A stretch of 64,000 bases of DNA from Candidatus Vicinibacter proximus (GCA_016713905.1 JADJOE010000003.1:1550001-1614000), one strand, 5' to 3'. Counted from the stretch's first letter, positions 40,495-49,679 are shown. Made by a program: numbers and translations. The notes: a model not told the origin generated them from the letters alone.

Positions 40495-41826
40495 TTAATA
40501 CAATTTCTCAAAAATAGGACTCAATTTTTCAAATATTCTTTGAATCAATCTTTTCTTATTTGTAATTATCTGCACTTTACCTTCTAGATTCTGATTGATA
40601 GGTAAAATTTTATTATAATCTGTTATTAGACTATCACCTATTTGAAGTTCGACTCTATAAGTTGCTACTTCATTATTAATTTTTTGAGGAATTTTAGTGA
40701 ATTTATTGACTCTTGCTTTTATTCTTCCGTACTCTTCTTTTCTATATGCATATAGTTCAATACTTGCTTCTTGACCAATAGTCAGCCTTCCGAATCCTGA
40801 TGAAGGAATTAGTGCATAGCATAAAATTGGATTTGGAGTTTGAGTTGGAATAATAGTTAAGTAATGTTGTCCTTGTGTTAATAGCAATCCAGGTTTTAAT
40901 AAATCATTAAACTCTATTATTCCATCAGCTTCAGCGCGTATTTCAAATTGTTTTCTCCAATCTTCTATTTTGATTTTTAAAGTTATAATTATTGCTTTCA
41001 ATTCACTTTCTTTTTTTTGAATCAATAAATTTCTAATATTAATTAATTCTGCTTTCTCAAGAATAAGTTCAAGTTCTTTGCCATCATTTTGATATAGATC
41101 CGAAAAGAATGAGCTTCTATTTTTTTCATTTTGAAACATTTTTAAAGAATCTTTATCAATTTCTGTTGAACTAACCACCCCATCTTTTTCTAAAAATATT
41201 TTCTTCTTAATTTCATTTTCAATTAACTTTGTTTCACTGAGGCTTATTTTTATGTTATTTTGATGTAATTTTTTTAACTTTTCTAAAATGGTTAAACGTT
41301 TGTTGATTAAATTTATTTTTAATTCGCTTGAATTATCAATTATATAATATTTCAACTCACTCAATGTACTTAATATTTTACTATAGTCACTTTGCAAAAT
41401 TCCTAATTTATAGTGATCAACAAGTTGAATTTTCAAATAATCATTATTATCCTTTATATTTGAAAATTGATCAATTTGATTAAAAATTGTATCTAAATCC
41501 AGAAAATCAGTTTCGCTATTAAGAACAGCAATTCTTTCACCTTTCTTAATTACATCTCCTTCTTTAATCAGTAGATATTGTATTTTATTAGACTGTGGAG
41601 AAAATAGCTCAACAGGTGGTATTAGAGTAGTTATTTTTGCTGGACCTTCTATTACATCTGGATATTGAAGCACGAACGAAATTATTAATACTAAAACTAA
41701 TGCAATTGCAATCATAGTAATTCCTGAATAAAGAATGCATCCCCTTGGTGCAGGAATAAATTGATTTAATTCCCTTTTAGGATTTAATCTAATGTCTTCG
41801 GTTAATATGTTATCTTCAAATGACAA
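40495..41826 (-). CDS. HlyD-family membrane fusion protein of the RiPP exporter
   Basis: 443 residues: a short cytoplasmic N-terminus, one membrane segment (about 33-54, MIAIALVLVLIISFVLQYP), a biotinyl-lipoyl-like half (LIKEGDVIKKGERIAVLNSE), a long coiled-coil hairpin, and the second lipoyl/barrel part (ADGIIEFNDLLKPGLLLTQGQHY). It bridges an inner-membrane ABC exporter to an outer-membrane channel. It lies 37 bases after the C39 ABC transporter gene. No TolC-like gene is seen nearby, so a chromosomal one would be needed. Confidence 0.9.
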   Translation of the reverse strand: MSFEDNILTEDIRLNPKRELNQFIPAPRGCILYSGITMIAIALVLVLIISFVLQYPDVIEGPAKITTLIPPVELFSPQSNKIQYLLIKEGDVIKKGERIAVLNSETDFLDLDTIFNQIDQFSNIKDNNDYLKIQLVDHYKLGILQSDYSKILSTLSELKYYIIDNSSELKINLINKRLTILEKLKKLHQNNIKISLSETKLIENEIKKKIFLEKDGVVSSTEIDKDSLKMFQNEKNRSSFFSDLYQNDGKELELILEKAELINIRNLLIQKKESELKAIIITLKIKIEDWRKQFEIRAEADGIIEFNDLLKPGLLLTQGQHYLTIIPTQTPNPILCYALIPSSGFGRLTIGQEASIELYAYRKEEYGRIKARVNKFTKIPQKINNEVATYRVELQIGDSLITDYNKILPINQNLEGKVQIITNKKRLIQRIFEKLSPIFEKLY

Positions 41827-41863
41827 ATACTCTAATTTTTAAAATATTCAATTAACAAAATCA

Positions 41864-44056
41864 TTAATTCCCCAGTTCTAGCTGGTGTCTAACCAATTCA
41901 AAATACTTTCCTTTTATTTTAATAAGTTCCTCATGTGTGCCTGTTTCAACAATTCTTCCTTGCTCTAGAACTATAATTTTATCAGCATTTTTAACTGTAC
42001 TAAGTCTGTGAGCTACAACAACTACCGTTTTTCCATTATAAAATTTATTAAGGTTTTCCATAATTTTTCGTTCATTGATTGTATCTAAGGAATTAGTAGC
42101 TTCATCAAAATACATATAATCTGGATTTTTATAAGCCGCTCTAGCAATTAATATTCTTTGCCTTTGACCTTGACTTATGCCATTTCCATTTGCTCCAATT
42201 TTAGTATTATATTTTAAAGGTAGTTCATTGATGAAGTCTGAAATATTAGCAATCTTAGTAGCTTCATGAAGCTTTTTAGTATCAGTATAATCATCTGATT
42301 CTGCAATATTATTAGCTATACTGTCAGAGAAAATGTATCCATCATGCAATACTGCCCCGCATTTCATTCTCCATTGTTGTTTGTCTAATTGATTAAAATC
42401 AACACTTCCTACATGTATTGTACCTTTATATTCTTCATAAAATCCTAGTAGAATTTTTAAAAGTGTTGTCTTGCCACTGCCACTAGAACCAACTATTGCT
42501 GTTAGTTTACCAGATTCAATTATACAATTAATACCTATTAATACATCATCTAGTATAGGGGTATATCTAAAATTTAGATCTCGTATGTGGATATTATCAA
42601 AAGGTATATCCAAGACTTTATTATTTGTTTCTGGATCCTCATTTGGAAGACTATGAATCTCTCCAAGACGTTCAAGGCTTAGTTTTGCATCTTGACCTGA
42701 TCTTACAAATTGAATTAATGATTGCAATGGTCCATTTAATTGACCAATAATAAATTGAATTGCAATCATTACACCTAGGCTTATTTTCCCATTTATTACA
42801 GCAGATGCTGAAATTATTGTAATTAAGATATCCTTAAGTTGATTAATTGCAAGTCCTCCAATATCCTGGAATTGACTCAATTTAAGAGAATTCATTTTAG
42901 CCTTAAATAACTCTGCTTGTGTTTGTGCCCAGTTCCATCTTCTTTTATTTTGACTTCCTTGAAGTTTAATTTCAGTCATACCATGAATAATTTCTATCAA
43001 ATTATTTTGATTTGCAGAATATCTGGCAAAGAGTTTATAATCAATCTCCTTTCGCTTTTTTAAGAAAACAAAAATCCATATGAAATACAAAAACGATGAG
43101 ATTAAAAAAATAAAAAAGATCTGAAGATTATAAAATATCAACATAGTACCCAAAACCAATATAGAGAATGTAGCAAATATCACTGATAGTATTGATTGAG
43201 TTAAAAAAGATTCTATCCTATTGTGATCTCCTACTCGTTGCATAATATCTCCAGTATGTTTAGACTCAAAATACGAAATGGGAAGTCTCATCAATTTTTG
43301 AAGAAAATCAGAAATCAATTGGACATTTACTCTGGTTCCAATATTTAGAAGGATTTGACTTTGTATTAATCTTACGATTATTTGACCAGAATACAAAGCT
43401 AATTGTCCAGCTAATATCAAGTAAATAAAATGAATATCTTTCGTTTGTATTCCAACATCAACTATGGATTGAGTAAGTAATGGCATTATTGCCTGTAGTG
43501 TTGTTCCAATTAATAGACCAAGTATTAATTGAATTATCAATCTCCTAAAAGGAGAAGCGTACGCTAGTATAAATGATAACCCAAAACTTTTTTTATCTTT
43601 TCCATCAGTCTTAGAATAAAAATCCTTATCTGGCTCCAATAATAATGCAATACCTTGATCAGAATCTGAAAGCCATCCCTTTTCAAAATCTTCTCTACTC
43701 AAAACAAACTTTCCAGCAGCTGGATCTGCAATATGTACCCGTTTGAAAGTTACTTTATATACAACAATAAAATGACTTTGATTCCAATGAGCAATTAGAG
43801 GTAAAGGCGCAGTAACTAAAGTCGCATCTTGAAGATTCTTGCCATATTCAATTTTAACAGCAAGTGTATTAAATCCAATCATTTGTGCTGCACATGCAAT
43901 ACCTTTCAGACTAACACCTTGTCGATCTATTGAGCATTGAGTGCGTAAATATGAAATATTGAATTTCTTTTTATGATATTCAGATACCATATTAAGACAC
44001 GCAGGTCCACAGTCCATTGAATCATGTTGACTGTAAAAAGGAAATAAAATTTTCAT
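41864..44056 (-). CDS. C39 peptidase-containing ABC transporter (PCAT)
   Basis: 730 residues from the ATG at 44056. The N-terminal C39 Cys protease has its catalytic Cys in MDCGPACL, the His in WNQSHFIVVY and the Asp in HIADPAAGKF. Six membrane helices follow (about 165-440), then a nucleotide-binding domain: GSSGSGKTT (Walker A), GISQGQRQRILIARA (signature), DYMYFDEATNSLD (Walker B) and the H-loop VVVVAHR. PCATs cut leaders after Gly-Gly and export the core peptide. The precursor peptides at 46449 and 48614 have a KGG site 23 residues in, matching this role. Confidence 0.95.
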   Translation of the reverse strand: MKILFPFYSQHDSMDCGPACLNMVSEYHKKKFNISYLRTQCSIDRQGVSLKGIACAAQMIGFNTLAVKIEYGKNLQDATLVTAPLPLIAHWNQSHFIVVYKVTFKRVHIADPAAGKFVLSREDFEKGWLSDSDQGIALLLEPDKDFYSKTDGKDKKSFGLSFILAYASPFRRLIIQLILGLLIGTTLQAIMPLLTQSIVDVGIQTKDIHFIYLILAGQLALYSGQIIVRLIQSQILLNIGTRVNVQLISDFLQKLMRLPISYFESKHTGDIMQRVGDHNRIESFLTQSILSVIFATFSILVLGTMLIFYNLQIFFIFLISSFLYFIWIFVFLKKRKEIDYKLFARYSANQNNLIEIIHGMTEIKLQGSQNKRRWNWAQTQAELFKAKMNSLKLSQFQDIGGLAINQLKDILITIISASAVINGKISLGVMIAIQFIIGQLNGPLQSLIQFVRSGQDAKLSLERLGEIHSLPNEDPETNNKVLDIPFDNIHIRDLNFRYTPILDDVLIGINCIIESGKLTAIVGSSGSGKTTLLKILLGFYEEYKGTIHVGSVDFNQLDKQQWRMKCGAVLHDGYIFSDSIANNIAESDDYTDTKKLHEATKIANISDFINELPLKYNTKIGANGNGISQGQRQRILIARAAYKNPDYMYFDEATNSLDTINERKIMENLNKFYNGKTVVVVAHRLSTVKNADKIIVLEQGRIVETGTHEELIKIKGKYFELVRHQLELGN

Positions 44057-44099
44057 AAGCAATTCAGTCCTCGTTCAAAATATTTGCTATTTAAATATT

Positions 44100-45158
44100 T
44101 TAAAGTTTATAGAATTCAATAGCTTTCTTTTTTAAAGGATTTGTGCTCCACTCACTCCATTGACCAATATAAGGATTATAGCCACATTTTAAAGGCTTAC
44201 TAAAATAGTCTTCTGGGTCTTCAATAAAAGCACGGCAATCAGTGCAAACATATCTAAATTCACAATCTTTGCATACACTAATTTTATCTTTTGTAATACT
44301 CCAGAGTTCAATAAAATCATTTGAAATACATATTTCTTTTATTCTACTATTTTGTATATTTCCATGACTTTTTCGCATTGAAGGACAATTCTTGATTTCT
44401 CCATTAAAATCGATTCCTACTTTCCTGTTTAAACAAGTATTAAATTTCAACCCTTCTGATAAGAAATTAATATTCGATAAAAAAATATTTTCTGAAACCA
44501 CACCACATGAAGTATGAGAATTGACCTCTTCAGATCTTAAAATTAATTCTCCATTTTCGATTCTTGGGTTAATTTTAATATCTTCTCGAAAATTGAAAAT
44601 TACAATTTGCTTTAAAATATGGAAACTATTAAATAAATTATCCAATTTGCTAATCTTGCTTGGATTGATTTTTGAAATCTCTATAGTACAATTAATAACA
44701 CTAGACTTATCTAATAAATTTAATATGTTTTCAACTAACTTAAAATTTAATTCATGAAATATTCTTAGTTTCATAAATTCACAACCTAGATCGGTTAAAT
44801 CATCGAATACATCTTTATAAAATTCAATATGTTTAAAATTAACATCAATAATTGCATTTGAAATTTGACTGGGCCAAAAATAATTCATATCAATTGGAGG
44901 AAATTGATTAGGAATTTTTGTAATAAATATAAGGTTTTGCTTAACCAATATTTTTAATAATTTATCAATAGATCCTTTATCATACGATCTATTAATATTA
45001 TAAATATTCTTGATTTTAACTCCATCAAATTTAAGTATCAAATCAAAAATATTTCTTTCAACTCTAAAATACTTCTTATTTTGATAGTCGATTACTAAAC
45101 CAAACCTTACACCTTTAACTATTTTAATATTACTAAATATTTTAATATAATCATCCAT
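44100..45158 (-). CDS. gwsS: Grasp-with-spasm SPASM-domain peptide maturase
   Basis: 352 residues. The C-terminal SPASM domain shows the iron-sulfur cysteines: CLNRKVGIDFNGEIKNCPSM, then CKDCEFRYVCTDCRAF and a final KCGYNP. I see no CX3CX2C radical-SAM motif in the N-terminal half, which as I recall is normal for this family and distinguishes it from true radical SAM enzymes. It acts with the ATP-grasp partner on a ribosomally made precursor. The start overlaps a small gene by 8 bases; the C39 transporter follows. Confidence 0.88.
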   Translation of the reverse strand: MDDYIKIFSNIKIVKGVRFGLVIDYQNKKYFRVERNIFDLILKFDGVKIKNIYNINRSYDKGSIDKLLKILVKQNLIFITKIPNQFPPIDMNYFWPSQISNAIIDVNFKHIEFYKDVFDDLTDLGCEFMKLRIFHELNFKLVENILNLLDKSSVINCTIEISKINPSKISKLDNLFNSFHILKQIVIFNFREDIKINPRIENGELILRSEEVNSHTSCGVVSENIFLSNINFLSEGLKFNTCLNRKVGIDFNGEIKNCPSMRKSHGNIQNSRIKEICISNDFIELWSITKDKISVCKDCEFRYVCTDCRAFIEDPEDYFSKPLKCGYNPYIGQWSEWSTNPLKKKAIEFYKL

Positions 45159-45330
45159 ATGAGCGAGATATTTCTTTGTAAAATGGAAAATCTGAAATTG
45201 TCATATTCCCTAAATTCTTCTTATTAATAACTTTATTTTGTTTATTATTCTCACTAATTTTTGTGACTCTAGATTTAATAATAATATAAGGTTCTTTTAT
45301 TAACTCAATTTTCTTTTGTTGCTTTTTCAT
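45151..45330 (-). CDS. Small basic protein between the two maturase genes
   Basis: 59 residues from the ATG at 45330 (MKKQQKKIELIKEPYIIIKS...GNMTISDFPFYKEISRSYG). It overlaps the end of the ATP-grasp gene by 26 bases and the start of the SPASM gene by 8, so it is embedded in the operon and translationally coupled. It has no Gly-Gly leader and is not a precursor. It may be a leader-binding or scaffold partner of the maturases (inference). Confidence 0.65.
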   Translation of the reverse strand: MKKQQKKIELIKEPYIIIKSRVTKISENNKQNKVINKKNLGNMTISDFPFYKEISRSYG

Positions 45331-46291
45331 AATTAATAAATATTGTATCAGCAATAAATTTCTCAACTTGGTAATTACAGGGGTAAGATAGCCAATCAAA
45401 TTGCCCACAAGGATTTAGTTCAATAAAATAATATTGATTATTAGTAGTATAAATCATATCTATTGAACCAGCTTTTAATTTTAGTTTACTAAATAGTAAT
45501 TTTACTTTCTTTAGAATTACTCCTGGCAATTTAAAAGGAATAAGTCTCCATCTTGGCTTATCTAATGTAAAATTTGTTCTTACATCAATATGTTTAATTG
45601 GATCTAGAATTGCCATCGTATAGAAAATTCCATTTAAAAACAATACACGAATCTCAAATTCCTTAGAAAGCAATTCTTGCAATAATATTGGAAAAGTAAT
45701 TTTCTCTAGTTTCGAAATATCTTTAGCCTTTATAACTTTTGTTCCTTGATATCCAGATATCTCTTCGCCATTAACAAAATGAAAAGTGTTACTGATTACT
45801 TTTGTAATACTTTCGTGGGATTTTAAAAAGAGCAATAATTCTTTTTTATTACTTGAAACTATAGTTGAAGGAATTGGCAAGCCAACTCTTTTTGCCATTT
45901 CTAAATCAACAAGCTTTCTTAAATTGTCAGATCCAGGATAATCTGAAAGTATACTTTCTTTACTTTCAAAAAAATAGATAAATCTTAATAATGCATTTAA
46001 TTCGGTATCCAGAATTTTATTATACTGCTTATCAATGAAATATTTTGTAAAATCCTCAGAAAAAGAATATGTACCTTGATGGTTAAATAATAATTTATTA
46101 GCATTATCAAAGTACTCAATATTTTTATACTTTAAGTCAATATTACTTGATAAATTATTTATTCTAATTGATAAATCACATATTGAATCGCAGTCGTTAT
46201 AAACAAAATTTAACTTGTAATAATATCTAAGCCATCTAGCTATATTAAATATGCTTATGTTTAATCTAGGGGCATGTAATAATATTTTCAC
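45305..46291 (-). CDS. gwsG: Grasp-with-spasm ATP-grasp peptide maturase
   Basis: 328 residues with a GTG start (MKILLHAPRLNISIFNIARWL). ATP-grasp features: LVDLEMAKRVGLPIPST, FPILLQELLSKEFEIRV, DMIYTTNNQYYFIELNPCGQFDWL (metal-binding E-x-N) and a C-terminal helix. Enzymes of this graspetide family use ATP to join Ser/Thr or Lys side chains to Asp/Glu side chains in a precursor peptide, making macrocyclic esters or amides. The precursor gene lies 157 bases upstream, behind a hairpin. The first 129 codons are duplicated at 48067. Confidence 0.92.
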   Translation of the reverse strand: MKILLHAPRLNISIFNIARWLRYYYKLNFVYNDCDSICDLSIRINNLSSNIDLKYKNIEYFDNANKLLFNHQGTYSFSEDFTKYFIDKQYNKILDTELNALLRFIYFFESKESILSDYPGSDNLRKLVDLEMAKRVGLPIPSTIVSSNKKELLLFLKSHESITKVISNTFHFVNGEEISGYQGTKVIKAKDISKLEKITFPILLQELLSKEFEIRVLFLNGIFYTMAILDPIKHIDVRTNFTLDKPRWRLIPFKLPGVILKKVKLLFSKLKLKAGSIDMIYTTNNQYYFIELNPCGQFDWLSYPCNYQVEKFIADTIFINYEKATKEN

Positions 46292-46388
46292 TCTGTTAAA
46301 TTAAAACATATTTTAATTCTATAACCTTATCAAGAATTTGAATAAATGTATTAAAATATTTATCGAAAATTAAAATTTGATAATAATA

Positions 46389-46422
46389 AAGACAAGCTAA
46401 CTTTGACAGGTTAACTTGTCTT
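46389..46422 (-). promoter_or_regulatory. Attenuator-like hairpin between precursor and maturase
   Basis: A 13-base stem (one G-U) around an eight-base loop, 27 bases after the precursor stop and 98 before gwsG. It is followed by TATTATTAT rather than a solid T run, so partial termination is expected. That would give more precursor than enzyme. The same hairpin is present in the duplicate at 48554-48587. Confidence 0.7.
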
Positions 46423-46448
46423 CATTATATAAATGTAGAATATTTTAA

Positions 46449-46706
46449 TTACACATCAATATAGTCAATTCCTGTAACCTCGTCACCACCTCCTTCAAGA
46501 TGATAATCCGTTCCATTTGTTACATTATTCGGATCTCCAAATGTCCAGTAATTAAAGTAGGTTCCTCCGCCGGGTAAAGGGCCTCTTGTATCATTTCCTC
46601 TCCAAGTAGCATCACCCAGATTTTTCCATGAGGTTATGCCACCCTTAATTTGGAGGGAATTTTGAAATTCTTTTTCTGTGAAAGTACTAATTTTCAGTTT
46701 TTTCAT
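46449..46706 (-). CDS. Graspetide precursor peptide, copy A
   Basis: 85 residues. The leader MKKLKISTFTEKEFQNSLQIKGG ends in a double-Gly site for C39 proteases. The 62-residue core is Gly-rich and carries Thr and Asp/Glu residues (WTFGDPNNVTNGTDYHLEGG, GDEVTGIDYIDV), the groups joined by ATP-grasp enzymes of this class. It lies directly upstream of gwsG. The product sequence is identical to copy B at 48614. The mature rings and biological activity cannot be predicted from sequence. Confidence 0.88.
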   Translation of the reverse strand: MKKLKISTFTEKEFQNSLQIKGGITSWKNLGDATWRGNDTRGPLPGGGTYFNYWTFGDPNNVTNGTDYHLEGGGDEVTGIDYIDV

Positions 46707-47003
46707 AATAAAATAATTTTAATAATAATTGCTCTATCTTTTTATTCGCACCATTTGACTGACTGCCGGGCAAGAGCATTTTGCAGCTAGTTTCATTAAA
46801 TGATTTATATAAATAAATTTAGCAAAGATTAAAAATCTAATACTAACCAATGTAAAATTACAGCATTTTTAAGTATGGCTGTTTGGAATTTGTTAATAAT
46901 TGTTCTAAAATTTAAAACTTAATTTTCTTAATACTAAATCTCAATAATTATTATTAAGAAAAAGAAACTAAATCCAATTGCTTAAGGATTATATTAATTT
47001 ATT

Positions 47004-47924
47004 TCATTTCATTTCATTCTTCCTAATTTCGTCATTTAAGGATTTTAAATCATCCTTAAATTTTGGAAAGCCAAAATTATTCCTTCTTTCATCTAAATGA
47101 TCCGGATGTCCAATTGGGAAAATAATAATCTCGCCATTTATTATTTTATATTGGGTACCAAAAAGCTGTCTCCTTTCTGTTCCAATTAGAAACCGATCAA
47201 CAAAATATGAATAATTTTCTTTCCCTAATTCACCATTATGTACCGCCACTTCCAATAAATTAAAATAATTAATAAGTTTGTTACTTTGACTATGCAGTAT
47301 AATAATCAGAGCATAATGTGAATACTTGAGACCGACTAATGACTTTCCAGGGTATCCGTGAATTTTTATAATAGAATCAATTTGACCAATTCGATTTAGA
47401 TCATTACGATCTAGTTTTTCCGTAGCTTTTTTAAGGACAATGTCAGTATAATGTTTTTTTGATAAATGTTTATCATATTCGATCCTGTCTTTTTGATCAG
47501 CAAGATAAATTTGAATTAATTTTTCTTGTAAAGATTTATTATATGTCTTCACAATACTATCCCTAATATGAATCATATATTTATATGCTTTAGGAAAGAT
47601 TTTTGGATAAATTTTGTTAATATAATTTGTGGTAGCTTTATCTTCTTCAAAATCATTGTAATAAGCATCGTGTGGCCAATTATCGTACGCTAATTTAATG
47701 TACTTATATCCAGTATCCTCTTTTCCATTTACGTATTTACCTTTATTTAGCGTTATTAGAGTTATCCTCCATTCATCAGTACTAGTATCCGAATCAATTC
47801 TTTCTTGAATTGCTTTATAAACTGAATCCATTTTATAAAGTGAAAAATCATTAACGTCTTGAGCAATTAATTTATAGATGATAGTCAGGTAAATATTAAT
47901 AATAATGAATAAGAAATTTTTCAT
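47004..47924 (-). CDS. DUF6624-like secreted protein associated with the RiPP locus
   Basis: 306 residues from the ATG at 47924, chosen because it gives a signal peptide (MKNFLFIIINIYLTIIYKLIAQD). The open frame extends to 48077, but those codons are an XRE-gene remnant. The C-terminal half (DRNDLNRIGQIDSIIKIHGYPG, SHYALIIILHSQS, RRQLFGTQYKI, PDHLDERRNNFGFPKF) fits the DUF6624 pattern, whose function is unknown to me. A 25-residue relic of the same gene lies at the same place in the second duplicated unit (49243-49318), so it seems to belong to the precursor cassette. Role unknown; possibly immunity or processing of the exported peptide (inference). Confidence 0.7.
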   Translation of the reverse strand: MKNFLFIIINIYLTIIYKLIAQDVNDFSLYKMDSVYKAIQERIDSDTSTDEWRITLITLNKGKYVNGKEDTGYKYIKLAYDNWPHDAYYNDFEEDKATTNYINKIYPKIFPKAYKYMIHIRDSIVKTYNKSLQEKLIQIYLADQKDRIEYDKHLSKKHYTDIVLKKATEKLDRNDLNRIGQIDSIIKIHGYPGKSLVGLKYSHYALIIILHSQSNKLINYFNLLEVAVHNGELGKENYSYFVDRFLIGTERRQLFGTQYKIINGEIIIFPIGHPDHLDERRNNFGFPKFKDDLKSLNDEIRKNEMK

Positions 47925-47957
47925 TTGTATAAAAATTAAACTTATTTTTAAATGTTT

Positions 47958-48068
47958 AAAACCATAAATTGTTTCTAAAAGCCTATATAAATTTCTTGCA
48001 AGTAATCTATTCATATAGTCTATTGCTGTCTTAAGACTTTCTTTTAACTTTGGTTCAGCTACATAATT
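47958..48068 (-). pseudogene. C-terminal remnant of an XRE regulator gene
   Basis: Encodes VAEPKLKESLKTAIDYMNRLLARNLY, matching the C-terminus of the XRE regulator at 49830 (EADTKLYESLKTAIDCMKTFLGRNL). It is fused to the duplicated gwsG fragment at about 48070-48078, which marks the breakpoint of the tandem duplication. Confidence 0.8.
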
Positions 48069-48456
48069 AATTAACAAACTTTATTAAATTGTCAGATCCA
48101 GGATAATCTGAAAGTATACTTTTTTTACTTTCAAAAAAATAGATAAATCTTAATAATGCATTTAATTCGGTATCCAGAATTTTATTATACTGCTTATCAA
48201 TGAAATATTTTGTAAAATCCTCAGAAAAAGAATATGTACCTTGATGGTTAAATAATAATTTATTAGCATTATCAAAGTACTCAATATTTTTATACTTTAA
48301 GTCAATATTACTTGATAAATTATTTATTCTAATTGATAAATCACTTATTGAATCGCAGTCGTTATAAACAAAATTTAACTTGTAATAATATCTAAGCCAT
48401 CTAGCTATATTAAATATGCTTATGTTTAATCTAGGGGCATGTAATAATATTTTCAC
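48067..48456 (-). pseudogene. Truncated gwsG copy (first 129 codons)
   Basis: Almost identical to the start of the intact gwsG at 46291, with the same GTG start and upstream hairpin. It runs into unrelated sequence at about 48078 and stops (PGSDNLIKFVN). It lacks the ATP-binding core and cannot be active. Confidence 0.9.
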
Positions 48457-48553
48457 TCTGTTAAATTAAAACATATTTTAATTCTATAACCTTATCAAGA
48501 ATTTGAATAAATGTATTAAAATATTTATCGAAAATTAAAATTTGATAATAATA

Positions 48554-48587
48554 AAGACAAGCTAACTTTGACAGGTTAACTTGTCTT
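48554..48587 (-). promoter_or_regulatory. Attenuator-like hairpin (duplicate copy)
   Basis: Same stem-loop as at 46389-46422, located between precursor copy B and the truncated maturase. Confidence 0.7.
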
Positions 48588-48613
48588 CATTATATAAATG
48601 TAGAATATTTTAA

Positions 48614-48871
48614 TTACACATCAATATAGTCAATTCCTGTAACCTCGTCACCACCTCCTTCAAGATGATAATCCGTTCCATTTGTTACATTATTCGGATC
48701 TCCAAATGTCCAGTAATTAAAGTAGGTTCCTCCGCCGGGTAAAGGGCCTCTTGTATCATTTCCTCTCCAAGTAGCATCACCCAGATTTTTCCATGAGGTT
48801 ATGCCACCCTTAATTTGGAGGGAATTTTGAAATTCTTTTTCTGTGAAAGTACTAATTTTCAGTTTTTTCAT
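48614..48871 (-). CDS. Graspetide precursor peptide, copy B
   Basis: 85 residues, identical in protein sequence to copy A at 46449, with the same KGG leader end. Its own maturase is truncated, so modification would rely on the intact gwsG/gwsS acting in trans. The second copy doubles precursor gene dosage. The upstream regions are also shared up to about 80 bases before the start, so both copies probably use the same promoter and regulator. Confidence 0.88.
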   Translation of the reverse strand: MKKLKISTFTEKEFQNSLQIKGGITSWKNLGDATWRGNDTRGPLPGGGTYFNYWTFGDPNNVTNGTDYHLEGGGDEVTGIDYIDV

Positions 48872-48950
48872 AATAAAATAATTTTAATAATAATTGCTCT
48901 ATCTTTTTATTCGCACCATTTGACTGACTGCCGGGTAAGAGCATTTTCCC

Positions 48951-49242
48951 TTTTATTTTATTAATAAAATTGAGTAAAAAAAATAAATATTTATTTGTTA
49001 TGTAGCAAATTTACAGCTATAAATATTAAAGGTGTTCAGAATTTCTAAATCTGTGTTTAAATATTTTAAATTTAAGATTTCAGAAACTAAATGTTAATTA
49101 TTAATAATAATTAGAAAGTGAAAATATACACATTAAGTATTGTGGATAAAGTAAATATTATTTTCAGTTAATATTTTATCTTTTTCAACAGCTTTAATGA
49201 AAATTGAACTAATAGTGGATCAAATATTTTAGATTAAAATAT
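48951..49242. other. Gap, no gene seen
   Basis: AT-rich sequence between the precursor copy B upstream region and the DUF6624 relic. Compared with the equivalent position at 46786-47003, it shows no long match and no open frame. Confidence 0.5.
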
Positions 49243-49318
49243 TCATTTTTTCATTTGATTCTTTCTAAGTTCATCATTTAAGCATTTTAATTCATCCTTA
49301 AATTTTAATAGCCCAAAT
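49243..49318 (-). pseudogene. 3' relic of a second DUF6624-like gene, cut by an IS
   Basis: Translates to FGLLKFKDELKCLNDELRKN then QMKK and stop, clearly related to the end of the gene at 47004 (FGFPKFKDDLKSLNDEIRKNEMK). The homology ends exactly at the left terminal repeat of the IS derivative at 49319, so the IS insertion or a linked deletion removed the rest. Confidence 0.85.
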
Positions 49319-49385
49319 TGTAATACTCCCCAAAATTGAGACCAGAGGTTTAGTATAAAAAAAACACTTAAATTTACTAAACCAT

Positions 49386-49679
49386 ATGAAACAAATACGT
49401 CGCAAATTTACTTCAGGTTTTAAGGCCCAGGTCGCTTTAGAAGCCATCAAAAACAAAAAGACATTGGCTGAATTAAGTAAGCAATTTGATGTCAATGCTG
49501 TTCTGATTTCCAAATGGAAGACAGAATGTCTTGAGAATCTAGGATCTGTCTTTGAAAAGGAAAAATCAACAACTGATAATTCAGAGAATGTAGAAATCGA
49601 GAAGCTTTATGCACAAATCGGCCAATTGAAGGTTGAGAATGATTTTTTAAAAAAAAGTTGCAAGAAACTGGGAATATGA
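49386..49679 (+). CDS. IS3-family transposase OrfA
   Basis: 97 residues with the IS3 OrfA helix-turn-helix (RRKFTSGFKAQVALEAIKNKKTLAELSKQFDVNAVLISKWK) and a leucine-zipper-like tail (EKLYAQIGQLKVENDFLKKS). Without OrfB it has no catalytic domain; it may still bind the terminal repeats. Confidence 0.92.
   Translation: MKQIRRKFTSGFKAQVALEAIKNKKTLAELSKQFDVNAVLISKWKTECLENLGSVFEKEKSTTDNSENVEIEKLYAQIGQLKVENDFLKKSCKKLGI

Larger units (their letters stand above)
45913..46785. repeat. Long direct repeat, copy A (about 873 bp)
   Basis: Nearly identical to 48078-48950 with a constant offset of 2,165 bases and only scattered substitutions. It includes the 5' part of gwsG, the attenuator hairpin, the whole precursor gene and its upstream region. 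Confidence 0.95.
48078..48950. repeat. Long direct repeat, copy B (about 873 bp)
   Basis: Partner of 45913-46785. Homology begins at the truncated gwsG end and stops at GAGCATTTT (about 48950), after which the flanks differ. Direct orientation means recombination between copies would delete or amplify the 2,165-base unit. Confidence 0.95.
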
